A DNA stretch of 64,000 nucleotides from CAZSDU01 sp963662525. Its GTDB lineage: Bacteria > Bacteroidota > Bacteroidia > Bacteroidales > FEN-979. Made by a program: the position numbers and the translations under genes. Below, one piece after another: positions 31,601 to 40,126 of the stretch. The stretch covers positions 1,054,001-1,118,000 of the forward strand of contig OY759717.1 in NCBI GenBank assembly GCA_963662525.1, read 5' to 3'. The notes under the pieces were generated by a model. It was not told the DNA's origin. It did not search any database and worked only from the letters and a program-made list of their open reading frames with translations. How positions within the stretch are numbered: the first letter of the stretch is position 1; each line of letters starts with the position of its first letter.

Positions 31601-32084
31601 GGGTGTTTTTCTCCAGGAACTTTTTATTAACCACTTTTTCGGCAAGGGCTTCCGGATAAGTAACCAGCAAGAATTTGGGAGATTTACGGTTCAGTCGGCT
31701 CAAAACCTCTGTTCTGGAAAGCAATCCCTGGTTGTCTTTGACACCTGAATCAATGCCGCGTTTGAAGGAGGAAGGAAAAAAAAGAACCTGCTTCTTATCT
31801 GAAGTCTTTTCTTTTTCATCCAGGATATTTTCCAGATCGTTAAAGAAATAGGCGGCTGAATCTTTATCAGGAAGTATAATAAAATGAATGCCGGGATGTT
31901 TTTTAAAAACCGAAGCAGCAATAAATGCCCGGGAAGAAGCGACCAGGCCCTTGAGGTGGAGACGAAATCTGTTGAGTTGGTGAGTTGGTGAGTTGGTGAG
32001 TTGGTGAGTTGCCAGAGTCAGGTTTAAAATTTCCTGTACCCCGGGATGATCCTGAAAAGCCGTAAATAATGATGTGTGATTCAA
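28692..32084 (-). CDS. mfd: Transcription-repair coupling factor
   Basis: A 1130-aa SF2 translocase that frees RNA polymerase stalled at DNA damage and recruits UvrAB. The UvrB-homology region comes first, then the RNA-polymerase-interaction domain (KPGDFVTHIDHGVGRF), RecG-like motor domains with GDVGFGKTEIA (Walker A) and IIDEEQKFGV (Walker B), and the C-terminal regulatory domain. It has no ATG start: the frame opens at a TTG (32084-32082), six bases after the in-frame stop of fbp. Residues about 25-37 (ATHQLTNSPTHQL) are encoded by an 8-bp tandem repeat (31971-32011). Confidence 0.9.
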   Translation of the reverse strand: MNHTSLFTAFQDHPGVQEILNLTLATHQLTNSPTHQLNRFRLHLKGLVASSRAFIAASVFKKHPGIHFIILPDKDSAAYFFNDLENILDEKEKTSDKKQVLFFPSSFKRGIDSGVKDNQGLLSRTEVLSRLNRKSPKFLLVTYPEALAEKVVNKKFLEKNTLKLSVGEQVNMDFILDLLVEYEFERADFVIEPGQFSLRGGLVDVYSFSSDHPYRISFLDDKVDSIRTFDPSTQLSIEKKTEISIVPDIRINPGKKIPYEPLFSFLPENTMIWLDDAAYMSDIMDKQPVSDLLLPGSEFLRSLLSFSSLEFGNHFFFKTAQKVNFNVIPQPSFNKNFDLLISNLNQNASEGYQNMLLADNPKQAERLQNIISDQLSVTPHPSSEISRQTENPALYETINFSLHEGFIDKDLKLACYTDHQIFERYHRFHLRDGYASKEALTLKELYDLKPGDFVTHIDHGVGRFDGLEKIVNNGKEQEAIRLIYKNDDLLYVSIHSLHRITKFGGKEGTAPVLNRLGSDAWNKLKTKTKSRVKDIAKDLIRLYAERRATQGFACTPDTYLQNELEASFIYEDTPDQLKATIDVKKDLEETYPMDRLVCGDVGFGKTEIAIRAAFKVITESRQVAVLVPTTILALQHYKTFSDRLKELPGKVDYISRFRSTQAQKQLLQDLESGKIDILIGTHRLLSKDIKFKDLGLLIIDEEQKFGVGAKEKIKQLKVNVDTLTLTATPIPRTLQFSLMGARDLSIINTPPPNRYPVQTEIHPFGEEIIREAINDEIGRGGQVFFVNTRVQNILDVTGMIQRAVPKAKIAIAHGQMDGVKLERIMIDFIEGEYDVLVSTTIIESGLDIPNVNTIIINDAHHYGLSDLHQLRGRVGRSNKKAFCYLLAPPMSTLTDEARKRLRTIEEFADLGSGFSIAMRDLDIRGAGNILGGEQSGFISEIGYEMYQKILDEALLELKENEFRDVFLEDLPKAYVKDCVIETDLEILIPDSYVTNITERLNLYKELDSIETEDNLTKFKMKLNDRFGPLPARTESLIQTIRLRWLAKKLGFEKLVLRNNRLTAYFISNPESPYYQSLQFTAILDFIKKNPAYCKMKEEKDRLFIILKDISGIDDALISMEPFYFQKVTNI
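31971..32011. repeat. Octamer tandem repeat in the 5' end of mfd
   Basis: Four to five copies of GTTGGTGA (coding-strand unit ACTCACCA), read as THQLTNSP. A change of one or two units would shift the mfd frame; three units would keep it. Units of similar sequence occur between genes at 24583-24622 and 41107-41155. Confidence 0.85.
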
Positions 32085-32090
32085 TCCCTG

Positions 32091-33110
32091 TTAATCGTTA
32101 CTGAAATCGGGAGAATGCAGTTTCATCAGCGTTTCTGCCTTTTCGACCATATCGACTGGTCCTACAAAAATCGGAGAACGTTCATGCAATTCCCTGGGCT
32201 GGATATCAAGAATGCGCCTGAAACCATCTGTGGCTTTCCCTCCGGCTTGTTCGGCCAGAAATGCGACAGGATTACATTCATAGAGCAGGCGTAGCTTTCC
32301 CTTTTTACTTTTTATGGTACCCGGATAAATGAAAATTCCTCCCCTGACCATATTGCGATGGAAATCGGCAACCATGGAGCCGATGTAACGGGTGGAATAA
32401 GGCCGGTTTGTTTTTTTGTCGTCTTCCTGGCAATATTGGATATAGCGTTTTACCCCTTCAGGAAAATAGATATAATTGGCTTCATTCACCGAATAGATAT
32501 TGCCTCCTTCCGGGTATTTCATGTCGGGATGACTCAGGATAAATAAACCAACGGAAGGATCGAGCGTAAATCCATTAACCCCATTACCGGTAGTATATAC
32601 CAGAACGGTGGATGAGCCGTAAAGAACATACCCTGCAGCCACAAGATTTCTGCCAGGTTGAAGGAAGTCCTCAAGTGTGGCGGGACCGCGGACCGTGCGG
32701 CGAAGGTAGATCGAAAATAATGTACCGATAGAAACATTCGATTCAATATTGGATGAACCATCGAGGGGGTCGATCGCTACAACATATTTCCCATTCTTCG
32801 AACGAATGGAATCGAATACTATGATCTCTTCATTTTCTTCAGAGCCAACCGCACAACATTCACCTCCCGACTGAAGGGCAGCCAGGAATTGTTCATTGGC
32901 ATAAACATCAAGTTTTTTCTGGTCTTCTCCCTGTACATTGACTTCACCGGCATAACCCATCACATCACCCAAACCTGCCCGGTTAACTTCCCGGTTCACA
33001 AATTTTGCTGCAATCCCAATATCGTTCAGCAAACGGGTCAGTTCTCCGCTGGCATTCGGGTATTCAGCCTGCTTTTCAACGATAAACTCAGTCAGGGTTT
33101 TAAATTTCAT
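32091..33110 (-). CDS. fbp: Fructose-1,6-bisphosphatase, class I
   Basis: A 339-aa Mg-dependent sugar phosphatase of gluconeogenesis. AIDPLDGSSNIESN (in the middle) carries the metal-binding Asp residues of class I enzymes, EENEEIIVF and GAGIGGIFI-type contexts fit, and the substrate site RYIGSMVADFHRN is near residue 230. The length fits the class I family (330-340 aa). A -7 box TAACTTTG lies 20 bases before the ATG at 33110. It is divergent from the aspartate kinase gene and its stop is six bases from the TTG start of mfd. Confidence 0.92.
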   Translation of the reverse strand: MKFKTLTEFIVEKQAEYPNASGELTRLLNDIGIAAKFVNREVNRAGLGDVMGYAGEVNVQGEDQKKLDVYANEQFLAALQSGGECCAVGSEENEEIIVFDSIRSKNGKYVVAIDPLDGSSNIESNVSIGTLFSIYLRRTVRGPATLEDFLQPGRNLVAAGYVLYGSSTVLVYTTGNGVNGFTLDPSVGLFILSHPDMKYPEGGNIYSVNEANYIYFPEGVKRYIQYCQEDDKKTNRPYSTRYIGSMVADFHRNMVRGGIFIYPGTIKSKKGKLRLLYECNPVAFLAEQAGGKATDGFRRILDIQPRELHERSPIFVGPVDMVEKAETLMKLHSPDFSND

Positions 33111-33129
33111 AAAAAAATAGTTTGAAGGG

Positions 33130-33137
33130 CAAAGTTA
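33130..33137 (-). promoter_or_regulatory. -7 promoter box of fbp
   Basis: TAACTTTG on the minus strand, 20 bases upstream of the fbp ATG, consistent with a short leader. It lies between the divergent fbp and aspartate kinase genes. Confidence 0.6.
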
Positions 33138-33175
33138 CAAAAATAATCAGCCCGAATTTTCCTTATTTTTGACCC

Positions 33176-34546
33176 ATGCTAATCAATGTATTCAAATTTG
33201 GTGGCGCTTCCGTAAACAGTGCCAATGGACTGCGTAACGTGGCAGACATCCTGCGACAACAGAAAAACAATCCCCTCGTGGTCGTCCTGTCTGCCATGGG
33301 TAAAACCACCAATTCCCTGGAAGAACTTTTAAAGCATTTCATCGACAGGGACTCTGTATCCCTCGTGGAATCCTATCATCGGCTGAAAGATTTTCATTTT
33401 AACATGCTGCACGAACTTTTTCCCGATAAAGATCACGCGGTTTTTAATGAAGTGGAAGGCCTCTTCGAGCAACTGAGGGGTTATCTCCGGAGAAAACAGG
33501 GGGGGAAAGAAACGATTTCCGGTTTGAATTTCGAGTACGATCAAATCGTCGTCTTCGGTGAATTGTTCTCCACCCGCATCGCTTATCATTACTTGCTTGA
33601 ACAGGGCATACCAGTCATCTTACAGGATGCCAGAGAATTGATAAAGACTGATCGCTCTTACCAGGATGCAGCGGTTGACTGGTCTCTCACCAGGAAGCTG
33701 ATCGATGAAAAAATCCATTCCCTGTTTGATCCGCTATCGCATCGACAAAAAATTGTGCTTACCCAGGGCTTTATCGGCAGCGATCCTGATGGAAAATCCA
33801 CGACCCTCGGGAGGGAAGGCTCTGATTTTACTGCTGCTATCTTTGCTTATTCCCTGGGATCGAAGGAAGTGACAATCTGGAAAGATGTTCCGGGAGTTAT
33901 GAACGCTGATCCGAAATGGATGAAACAAGCCCGGAAATTGGAAACCTTATCCTACCGGGAGGCCATCGAACTGGCATATTTCGGGGCATCCATCATTCAC
34001 CCTAAGACCATCAAGCCCCTGGAAAATGCCAATATAAAATTAAGGGTCAGGTCATTTCTTCATCCGGAAGAAAATGGGACCATCATTGAGAACATGAATA
34101 CCTGGAAAATCCCATATCCTGTTTTTATCCGGAAACAAAACCAGGTACTGATCTCAGTTTCTCCAAAAGATTTCTCTTTTATACAGGAGGATAATTTAAG
34201 TCAGATTTTCAATATCCTTGCAAAATTCAGGGTAAAAGTGAATGTCATGCAGAATTCCGCGATTTCATTCTCCATCTGTGTCGATGCGAATCATCAGTCA
34301 ATTCAGGACCTGATCACTGCACTGAGGGAGAATTACAGTGTACTTTACAATGATGGCCTTGAACTGATTACCATCCGGCATTATCACCCACAGGCAATCA
34401 GGCAGGTGACCAGGAATAAAAAAGTTTTGCTGGAACAAAAAACCAGGAACACGGTTCACTTTATTATCAACAATTCTACTCCGGCAGCACCACCGGAAAA
34501 TCATAACGGAATTCCTCAAATTCCGGTTTCCCTAAGACCTGGGTAA
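33176..34546 (+). CDS. Aspartate kinase, monofunctional with ACT domain
   Basis: A 456-aa enzyme that phosphorylates aspartate for lysine, threonine and methionine synthesis. FKFGGASV (residues 6-13, the usual KFGGTSV with Thr to Ala), GREGSDFTAAI and the regulatory ACT region with VNVMQNSAISFSICVD are seen. The family usually ends near TVHFII; here 24 further residues (NNSTPAAPPENHNGIPQIPV and on) run into the 3' end of the convergent phosphofructokinase gene, overlapping it by 71 bases. A TATTTTTG box sits five bases before the ATG, so the transcript may be nearly leaderless. Confidence 0.9.
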   Translation: MLINVFKFGGASVNSANGLRNVADILRQQKNNPLVVVLSAMGKTTNSLEELLKHFIDRDSVSLVESYHRLKDFHFNMLHELFPDKDHAVFNEVEGLFEQLRGYLRRKQGGKETISGLNFEYDQIVVFGELFSTRIAYHYLLEQGIPVILQDARELIKTDRSYQDAAVDWSLTRKLIDEKIHSLFDPLSHRQKIVLTQGFIGSDPDGKSTTLGREGSDFTAAIFAYSLGSKEVTIWKDVPGVMNADPKWMKQARKLETLSYREAIELAYFGASIIHPKTIKPLENANIKLRVRSFLHPEENGTIIENMNTWKIPYPVFIRKQNQVLISVSPKDFSFIQEDNLSQIFNILAKFRVKVNVMQNSAISFSICVDANHQSIQDLITALRENYSVLYNDGLELITIRHYHPQAIRQVTRNKKVLLEQKTRNTVHFIINNSTPAAPPENHNGIPQIPVSLRPG

Positions 34547-35711
34547 GGAAATCGTTGTAAGCCGGGGTAAAGGAAAATTTATCGATGTTATAATAGTCAT
34601 CGGAAAGCGGCTTATTCCCGACAGCTCCCATATCAATGGAGGTCGTGTGAAATTCTTCGAGTTCGATGAAAGGGACTATTGTTTTCATTACCGGCATTTG
34701 TCCATAATCCTCACGAAGCAGCAGGTCGACAACTTTATCGGCCAGGGTTGTTGTCAGGCGACGGTCGTAATGGCGACAATGTCCTGAACGTGCGTGGTAA
34801 CCGCTGATCTGTGCCCTGGCTTCAATGCCCAGTTTTTTGTAAATTTCGGAAGCCACCACCCCGCTGACACCACCAAAACGCGGATGCCCATATTCATCCA
34901 CTTCCGAACTGGCGTATACTACATCTACTTTCCCGGTTTTTTCGTCGAACCAGCGGATACCTTCAGAAACCGGAATAATCAGGCATTTCTTCTTGGAATT
35001 CATATAAGCTTCCTTCACGGTCTCCAGAAAAACTTCTTTGCGTTCTTTGGTGATTTCATATTCCGGGATCAGGCCCAGGGAAGCACCACCGAAAATGGCA
35101 GACCCGGTTAACCAACCTGCATCGCGGCCCATTACTTCAAGAACAAGTATGCGTGAATGCGACTCTGCCGTAGTTTTTAATGTAGCGGAAAATTCCATAA
35201 CTGATCGGGCCGCGGAAGGGAAACCGGGGCATAAAACAGCCTCAATATCTTTTCCGTCGTAATGATGGATGGTGCGTGTCCTTAAATCATTATCAATTGT
35301 TTTAGGGAACCCGATAACCGGGATACCTTCGGTTTCAAAAAGACGTTTAGCGGCTCCATTGGTATCATCCCCCCCAATGGTGACCAGAACATCAATTTTA
35401 TAGCGCTGGAAATTCCGCAATACCTGGGGAACCCGGCTTTCCGGATTTTTTTTCGATGGAAACGGATTGGTACGGCTGGAACGAAGCGCCGTTCCCCCAT
35501 AATAACCGTCGTAAGGCTGATTCGTCAGGTCAACAATATTGCCTTCACCCAGCAAACCTTTCCACCCCTGCAATACACCGAGCACCCTGAAGCCCAGCAA
35601 GGAGGCACGATTCCGGATAGCTTCAACACTTGAATTGATGGCAGGGGTATCTCCTCCACCGGATAATATTGCCAGGGTTTTCCCATTGAAAAGCTTATGT
35701 TCCTGTTTCAT
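34476..35711 (-). CDS. 6-phosphofructokinase, PPi-dependent type
   Basis: A 411-aa enzyme of glycolysis that phosphorylates fructose 6-phosphate, probably with pyrophosphate. SGGGDTPAIN (phosphate loop), TIGGDDTNGAA (the GGDD signature of PPi-type in place of GGDG) and FPKTIDNDL (catalytic Asp) are typical. The ATG at 35711 is preferred: the -7 box TAGCTTTG at 35733-35740 would put an upstream Met at 35735 inside the promoter. Its 3' end overlaps the convergent aspartate kinase gene. Confidence 0.9.
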   Translation of the reverse strand: MKQEHKLFNGKTLAILSGGGDTPAINSSVEAIRNRASLLGFRVLGVLQGWKGLLGEGNIVDLTNQPYDGYYGGTALRSSRTNPFPSKKNPESRVPQVLRNFQRYKIDVLVTIGGDDTNGAAKRLFETEGIPVIGFPKTIDNDLRTRTIHHYDGKDIEAVLCPGFPSAARSVMEFSATLKTTAESHSRILVLEVMGRDAGWLTGSAIFGGASLGLIPEYEITKERKEVFLETVKEAYMNSKKKCLIIPVSEGIRWFDEKTGKVDVVYASSEVDEYGHPRFGGVSGVVASEIYKKLGIEARAQISGYHARSGHCRHYDRRLTTTLADKVVDLLLREDYGQMPVMKTIVPFIELEEFHTTSIDMGAVGNKPLSDDYYNIDKFSFTPAYNDFLTQVLGKPEFEEFRYDFPVVLPE

Positions 35712-35732
35712 GGATATATCTGAATTTTGGAA

Positions 35733-35740
35733 CAAAGCTA
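35733..35740 (-). promoter_or_regulatory. -7 promoter box of the phosphofructokinase gene
   Basis: TAGCTTTG on the minus strand, 22 bases before the ATG at 35711. It supports the shorter start for the gene. Confidence 0.6.
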
Positions 35741-35770
35741 AGGGAAAATAGCGAAATAGCGAAATTGTGA

Positions 35771-36718
35771 TTAGTGCGTCGTTGATTGAAGATGAAGGAT
35801 TTTTTGTACCAGGACTTCCGCGAGTTTGATGTTGGATTCTACCGTCCAGCCGGCGATATGAGGAGATAAAACCACATTTTCGGCCTGAACCAGGTATTTA
35901 AAATCATCGGAAAGCTGCTTCACAGTCAGATCAAATGAGGATTCTTCATATTCCAGCACATCAAGTGCGGCTCCCCGGACTTTTCCCATTTTTAAATTAG
36001 CGACCAGATCAGCGGTGTTTATAACACCACCCCGGGCAGTATTGATCAGGAAAATCGGTTTACTGAATCTATGAAGGAAAACCTCATCGACCAAGTGAAA
36101 AGTTTCTTCAGTCAGCGGAACATGAAGACTTACCATATCGGAAGTTGCAAAAATCTCTTCCATACTTGTCTCCAAGGTATTTCCATCGGAATATGCAGTT
36201 TTATACTTGTCAAAGGAAATTACCCTGGCTTCAAAACCCTTAAGCCGCTGGGCAAAAGCACTTCCCATATTTCCATAGCCGATAATGCCAATGGTTTTTC
36301 CCTTGATTTCGATGCCCCTGTTTTCTTCCCGGTTCCAGATCGCCTGCCGGACCTGGCGGTCGGCACGAATCAGGTGATTCAAGAGGGAAATCAGCATCCC
36401 CAGGGCATGTTCTCCCACGGCATCCCGGTTGCCTTCGGGGGAATTCAGGCAGATAATGTTCCGGCTACTTGCATAGGCCACATCGATATTTTCCATCCCG
36501 GCACCAAGCCTTCCAATGAATTTCAACTTTCCGGCCTTTTGCAGGATCTCTTTATCCAGTACGATCCTGCTGCGAATGATAACGCCATCATAGGATCCGA
36601 TGATTTGCATAAAATCAGTACGTTTAAAGTCAGGAAAATAATCACAATGAAAGCCATGAACCGTAAGTTGTTCACGGATGAGCGGATGGACGGAATCGAT
36701 GAGAAGTACCTTTTGCAT
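35771..36718 (-). CDS. D-2-hydroxyacid dehydrogenase (phosphoglycerate dehydrogenase-like)
   Basis: A 315-aa NAD-dependent oxidoreductase. TIGIIGYGNMGSAFAQRL is the NAD-binding Gly-rich loop, FINTARGGVINTADL carries the catalytic Arg, and SPHIAGWTVES the catalytic His. The start of the frame is at 36739, but the ATG at 36718 (MQKVLLIDSV) begins the conserved strand, so it is preferred. The substrate branch (phosphoglycerate or another hydroxyacid) is not decided, and no ACT domain is present. Confidence 0.88.
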   Translation of the reverse strand: MQKVLLIDSVHPLIREQLTVHGFHCDYFPDFKRTDFMQIIGSYDGVIIRSRIVLDKEILQKAGKLKFIGRLGAGMENIDVAYASSRNIICLNSPEGNRDAVGEHALGMLISLLNHLIRADRQVRQAIWNREENRGIEIKGKTIGIIGYGNMGSAFAQRLKGFEARVISFDKYKTAYSDGNTLETSMEEIFATSDMVSLHVPLTEETFHLVDEVFLHRFSKPIFLINTARGGVINTADLVANLKMGKVRGAALDVLEYEESSFDLTVKQLSDDFKYLVQAENVVLSPHIAGWTVESNIKLAEVLVQKILHLQSTTH

Positions 36719-36752
36719 ACGGAAGTGACCGGACTTCAAGAAAACAATTTAA

Positions 36753-36760
36753 CAAAGTTA
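36753..36760 (-). promoter_or_regulatory. -7 promoter box of the hydroxyacid dehydrogenase gene
   Basis: TAACTTTG on the minus strand, 35 bases before the ATG at 36718. Confidence 0.55.
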
Positions 36761-36808
36761 AGGATTCTCTGAGATTCTTCATTCCTAATCAGGATTTTCG
36801 TAATTTCG

Positions 36809-39181
36809 TTGTTCAAATTTAAAGTCCTCGTGTGGAATATTCTGGTTAGGTTAATATTAAGAAACCGTATCACGATCCTGGTGTTAATAGGGCTGGTCAC
36901 GGCATTTATGGCATATAAGTCAAAGGATGTAAGACTTCAGTATGAAAGCAGCAGTATCCTCCCTGCTACCGACTCAACAAACATCATCTATAAAAGTTTT
37001 ATCAGGCAATTCGGGGAAGATGGCACCATTATGTTCCTGGGTATTGTTGACAGCAACCTTTTCCGCTTATCAAATTTTAATGATTTCTATGATCTGGCTG
37101 ATTCCCTGAAAAAAATCAAAGGGGTGGAAGGTAATGTTTCCATCACCAGGCTTTTTCAACTGGTTAAAAATGATTCCCTGAAAAAATTCGAATTTTTACC
37201 GGTTTGTCCAAAAAAACCTGCAACGCAGCACGAACTCGACTCCATCAGGACATTGATATACTCCCTGCCTTTTTATGAAGGACTTGTTTACAATAAAACC
37301 ACTTCCGCTACCCTGGTCGCGCTTACGCTGGATAAAAAGACCGTCAATTCTAAGGAGCGACTTAGGCTGATCAAGGAAATAAAAGCCATGGTGGAGCGAT
37401 TTTCGAAAAAAGACAAGGTCGAAGTTCATTATTCGGGTTTACCTTATATCCGTACCCTTGTTGCCAAGATGCTGGAAAATGAGATGAAACTATTCATGGT
37501 CCTGGCAGTGCTGATCTCAGCCCTTTTCCTGTTTATCTTTTTTCATTCCGCCAAAGCAGTTATTTTCCCTATCCTCGTGGTGATCATCAGCGTGGTTTGG
37601 GCATTTGGTATGATGGGCCTGTTCGGGTACAAGATCACCATGCTTTCAGCCATCATCCCCCCTTTACTAATCGTAATCGGGGTTGAAAACTGCATCTTCA
37701 TCCTGAACAAATATCATTACGAATACAGCCATCACCAAAACCAGGCCAAGGCTCTTTCGCGGGTGATCCAGCGCATCGGCATGGCCAACCTGCTTACCAA
37801 TGCAGCTACCGCTACCGGTTTCGCAGCATTTATCATCACCAACAATAAGCTGCTGGTGGAGTTCGGGCTGATCGCGGCCATTAATATTATGGTCGTTTAT
37901 TTTCTTTCGCTCACCCTTGTTCCTATTTTCTTCAGCTTTTTACCACCACCGAAAAGCAAGCATACCAAGCATATCCAGGATAGCATTGCCAAAACCCTGA
38001 TCGATAAAGCCGTATACTGGGTGACCCATTACCGTAATCCCATCTATATTGCCATGGGGATTATCATCGTGACTGGCATCATTGGCGCCCTTCAGCTGAA
38101 GACCAGCGGAACCATCGTCGATGACATCTCCAAACGTGATCCCATTTATAAAGACATGCTCTTCTTTGAAAAACACTTCAAGGGAATCATGCCACTGGAA
38201 ATCGTTATAGATACAAAGAAGAAAAAGGGGGTGATGCAATTAACGACCCTGAAAAAAATCGACCGTTTGCAGGACAGCCTGAGTACCTATCCTGAATTAT
38301 CGAAAGCATTATCCATCGTGGAAGTGATTAAAACAGCCCGCCAGGCCTTTTACCAGGGCGACCCCGGCTATTACGCTCTGCCCAGCGCCAATGAGCTGAC
38401 TTTCATGGCTGATTATATCCCCCAGTTCAAATCGAAAAAGAGAACCATCATCAACAATTTTCTTGACTCAAACTTACAGGTGACCCGTGTAAGTGTTCAG
38501 ATGGCCAATGTTGGAACAAAAAAAATCGACAGTATCCAGAAGTCACTTAAACCAATCATCGACTCTATCTTTAGTCCCCGGAAATATAAGGTAGATATTA
38601 CCGGAACCAGCGTGGTATTCCTGAAAGGTACCAACTTCCTGATCCGTAATCTCTGGGAAAGCATCGCGCTGGCTGTCGTCGTCATAGCCATTTTACTGGC
38701 TTTCCTCTTTGCTTCCTGGCGAATGATCCTGATCTCTTTAATCCCAAATCTCATCCCTCAATTGATGACTGGAGCATTAATGGGATTCCTCGGGATCCCG
38801 ATCAAGCCCTCCACCATCCTGATATTCAGTATCGCGCTAGGCATCTCGGTAGATAATTCCATACAGTTCCTGTCAAGATACCGGCTTCAGCTCAAGCATA
38901 CCGGTCACGATATTCCTTCTTCCGTCATTTCCGCCCTGAAAGAAACCGGATACAGCATGATCTATTCTTCAACCGTACTGTTTTTCGGCTTTGCCATTTT
39001 TATCTTATCCTCCTTTGGAGGGACCCAGGCACTGGGCTTCCTTGTCTCCTTTACCTTGCTTGTGGCCGGCCTGCTGAATATGTTCGTGCTTCCCTCTCTT
39101 CTGTTGACCCTTGATAAATGGAGTACCACCAAGGCATTTGAAAAACCCCTGGTGGAAATCTACCCGGATATTGAGGATTAG
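36809..39181 (+). CDS. RND-superfamily exporter (MMPL/patched-like)
   Basis: A 790-aa inner-membrane transporter of the 12-helix RND type. Helix 1 is near residues 21-37 and a large periplasmic loop follows (about 45-220). A five-helix block includes FALGIFGY-like FGMMGLFGYKITMLSAIIPP, then a second loop and a second five-helix block ending near 775. It probably exports lipids or hydrophobic molecules, driven by the proton gradient. No ATG opens the frame: a TTG at 36809 or a GTG at 36830 are the candidates. No periplasmic adaptor or outer-membrane channel gene is adjacent. Confidence 0.85.
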   Translation: MFKFKVLVWNILVRLILRNRITILVLIGLVTAFMAYKSKDVRLQYESSSILPATDSTNIIYKSFIRQFGEDGTIMFLGIVDSNLFRLSNFNDFYDLADSLKKIKGVEGNVSITRLFQLVKNDSLKKFEFLPVCPKKPATQHELDSIRTLIYSLPFYEGLVYNKTTSATLVALTLDKKTVNSKERLRLIKEIKAMVERFSKKDKVEVHYSGLPYIRTLVAKMLENEMKLFMVLAVLISALFLFIFFHSAKAVIFPILVVIISVVWAFGMMGLFGYKITMLSAIIPPLLIVIGVENCIFILNKYHYEYSHHQNQAKALSRVIQRIGMANLLTNAATATGFAAFIITNNKLLVEFGLIAAINIMVVYFLSLTLVPIFFSFLPPPKSKHTKHIQDSIAKTLIDKAVYWVTHYRNPIYIAMGIIIVTGIIGALQLKTSGTIVDDISKRDPIYKDMLFFEKHFKGIMPLEIVIDTKKKKGVMQLTTLKKIDRLQDSLSTYPELSKALSIVEVIKTARQAFYQGDPGYYALPSANELTFMADYIPQFKSKKRTIINNFLDSNLQVTRVSVQMANVGTKKIDSIQKSLKPIIDSIFSPRKYKVDITGTSVVFLKGTNFLIRNLWESIALAVVVIAILLAFLFASWRMILISLIPNLIPQLMTGALMGFLGIPIKPSTILIFSIALGISVDNSIQFLSRYRLQLKHTGHDIPSSVISALKETGYSMIYSSTVLFFGFAIFILSSFGGTQALGFLVSFTLLVAGLLNMFVLPSLLLTLDKWSTTKAFEKPLVEIYPDIED

Positions 39182-39194
39182 GGAAAAAAAATAT

Positions 39195-39202
39195 TACTTT
39201 TG
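39195..39202 (+). promoter_or_regulatory. -7 promoter box before rfbA
   Basis: TACTTTTG matches TAnnTTTG, 53 bases before the ATG at 39256. The palindrome at 39211-39231 lies within the leader. Confidence 0.5.
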
Positions 39203-39210
39203 GCATAATG

Positions 39211-39231
39211 ACCTCTCCCCTGGGCGGGGTT
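39211..39231. repeat. Degenerate CCCC/GGGG palindrome before rfbA
   Basis: ACCTCTCCCCTGGGCGGGGT forms a short stem (CCCC/GGGG). On the minus strand its AACCCCGCCCAGGGGAGAGG resembles the serS leader hairpin (54558-54580) and the element inside the rRNA methyltransferase gene. Confidence 0.45.
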
Positions 39232-39255
39232 ATGTAAATTTAAAAATTCTGAAAG

Positions 39256-40116
39256 ATGAAAGGGATCATTCTCGCCGGTGGCGCCGGTACCAGGCTACAC
39301 CCTTTAACGCTGGCTGTTAGCAAACAGCTTATGCCGATTTACGATAAACCCATGATTTATTATCCGCTTTCGGTGCTGATGATGGCCGGGATCAGGGAAG
39401 TACTTATTATTTCTACTCCTCACGACTTACCGAATTTCCGGCAACTGCTGGGCGACGGACATGAGCTCGGGTGTGAATTTTTTTATGCCGAGCAAGTAGT
39501 CCCCAATGGACTGGCCCAGGCCTTCGTGATCGGAGAATCCTTCATCGGAAATGATAAAGTAGCTCTGATCCTTGGCGATAATATCTTTTATGGGAACGGG
39601 CTTACACAAATTGTTCAGGAAAACAACGACCCGGCCGGAGGGGTTGTTTTTGCCTATCATGTTAATGATCCTGAAAGATACGGAGTTGTTGAGTTTGACA
39701 ATGATTTCAAGGCGCTCTCCATTGAAGAAAAACCGAAACAACCCAAATCGAATTATGCAGTACCCGGCTTATATTTCTACGACAACTCCGTGATTGAGGT
39801 GGCGAAAAATATCAAACCCAGCGCCCGTGGAGAATATGAGATCACCGATGTGAACCGGTTTTACCTTCTTCAGGACAGATTAAAAGTGGGCGTTCTCAGC
39901 AGGGGTATTGCCTGGCTCGATACCGGCACTTTCGAATCCCTCCTCCAGGCTGCCCAGTTTGTTGAAGTTGTACAAAACCGTCAGGGCCTTAAGATCGGCT
40001 GCATTGAAGAGATTGCTTACCGGATGAAATTCATACCCCGGGAACAACTTCAGAAAATTGCACAACCCCTGATGAAAAGCGGATACGGGCAATATCTTAT
40101 AAATCTTCAGGATTAA
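39256..40116 (+). CDS. rfbA: Glucose-1-phosphate thymidylyltransferase
   Basis: A 286-aa enzyme that makes dTDP-glucose, the first step of dTDP-rhamnose and related sugars for surface polysaccharide. LAGGAGTRLHPLTLAVSKQL (residues 6-25) is the nucleotide-binding loop with Arg and Lys, and GDNIFYG, EEKPKQPKSNYAVPGLYFY and WLDTGTFESLL are the remaining active-site motifs. Length and motifs fit RmlA throughout. The other rfb genes (B, C, D) are not adjacent. Confidence 0.93.
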   Translation: MKGIILAGGAGTRLHPLTLAVSKQLMPIYDKPMIYYPLSVLMMAGIREVLIISTPHDLPNFRQLLGDGHELGCEFFYAEQVVPNGLAQAFVIGESFIGNDKVALILGDNIFYGNGLTQIVQENNDPAGGVVFAYHVNDPERYGVVEFDNDFKALSIEEKPKQPKSNYAVPGLYFYDNSVIEVAKNIKPSARGEYEITDVNRFYLLQDRLKVGVLSRGIAWLDTGTFESLLQAAQFVEVVQNRQGLKIGCIEEIAYRMKFIPREQLQKIAQPLMKSGYGQYLINLQD

Positions 40117-40126
40117 GCCTGCACCC

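Noticed and set aside
31971..32011. CRISPR array
   Set aside because: The 8-bp units are directly contiguous, without spacers, and there are no cas genes in the window.
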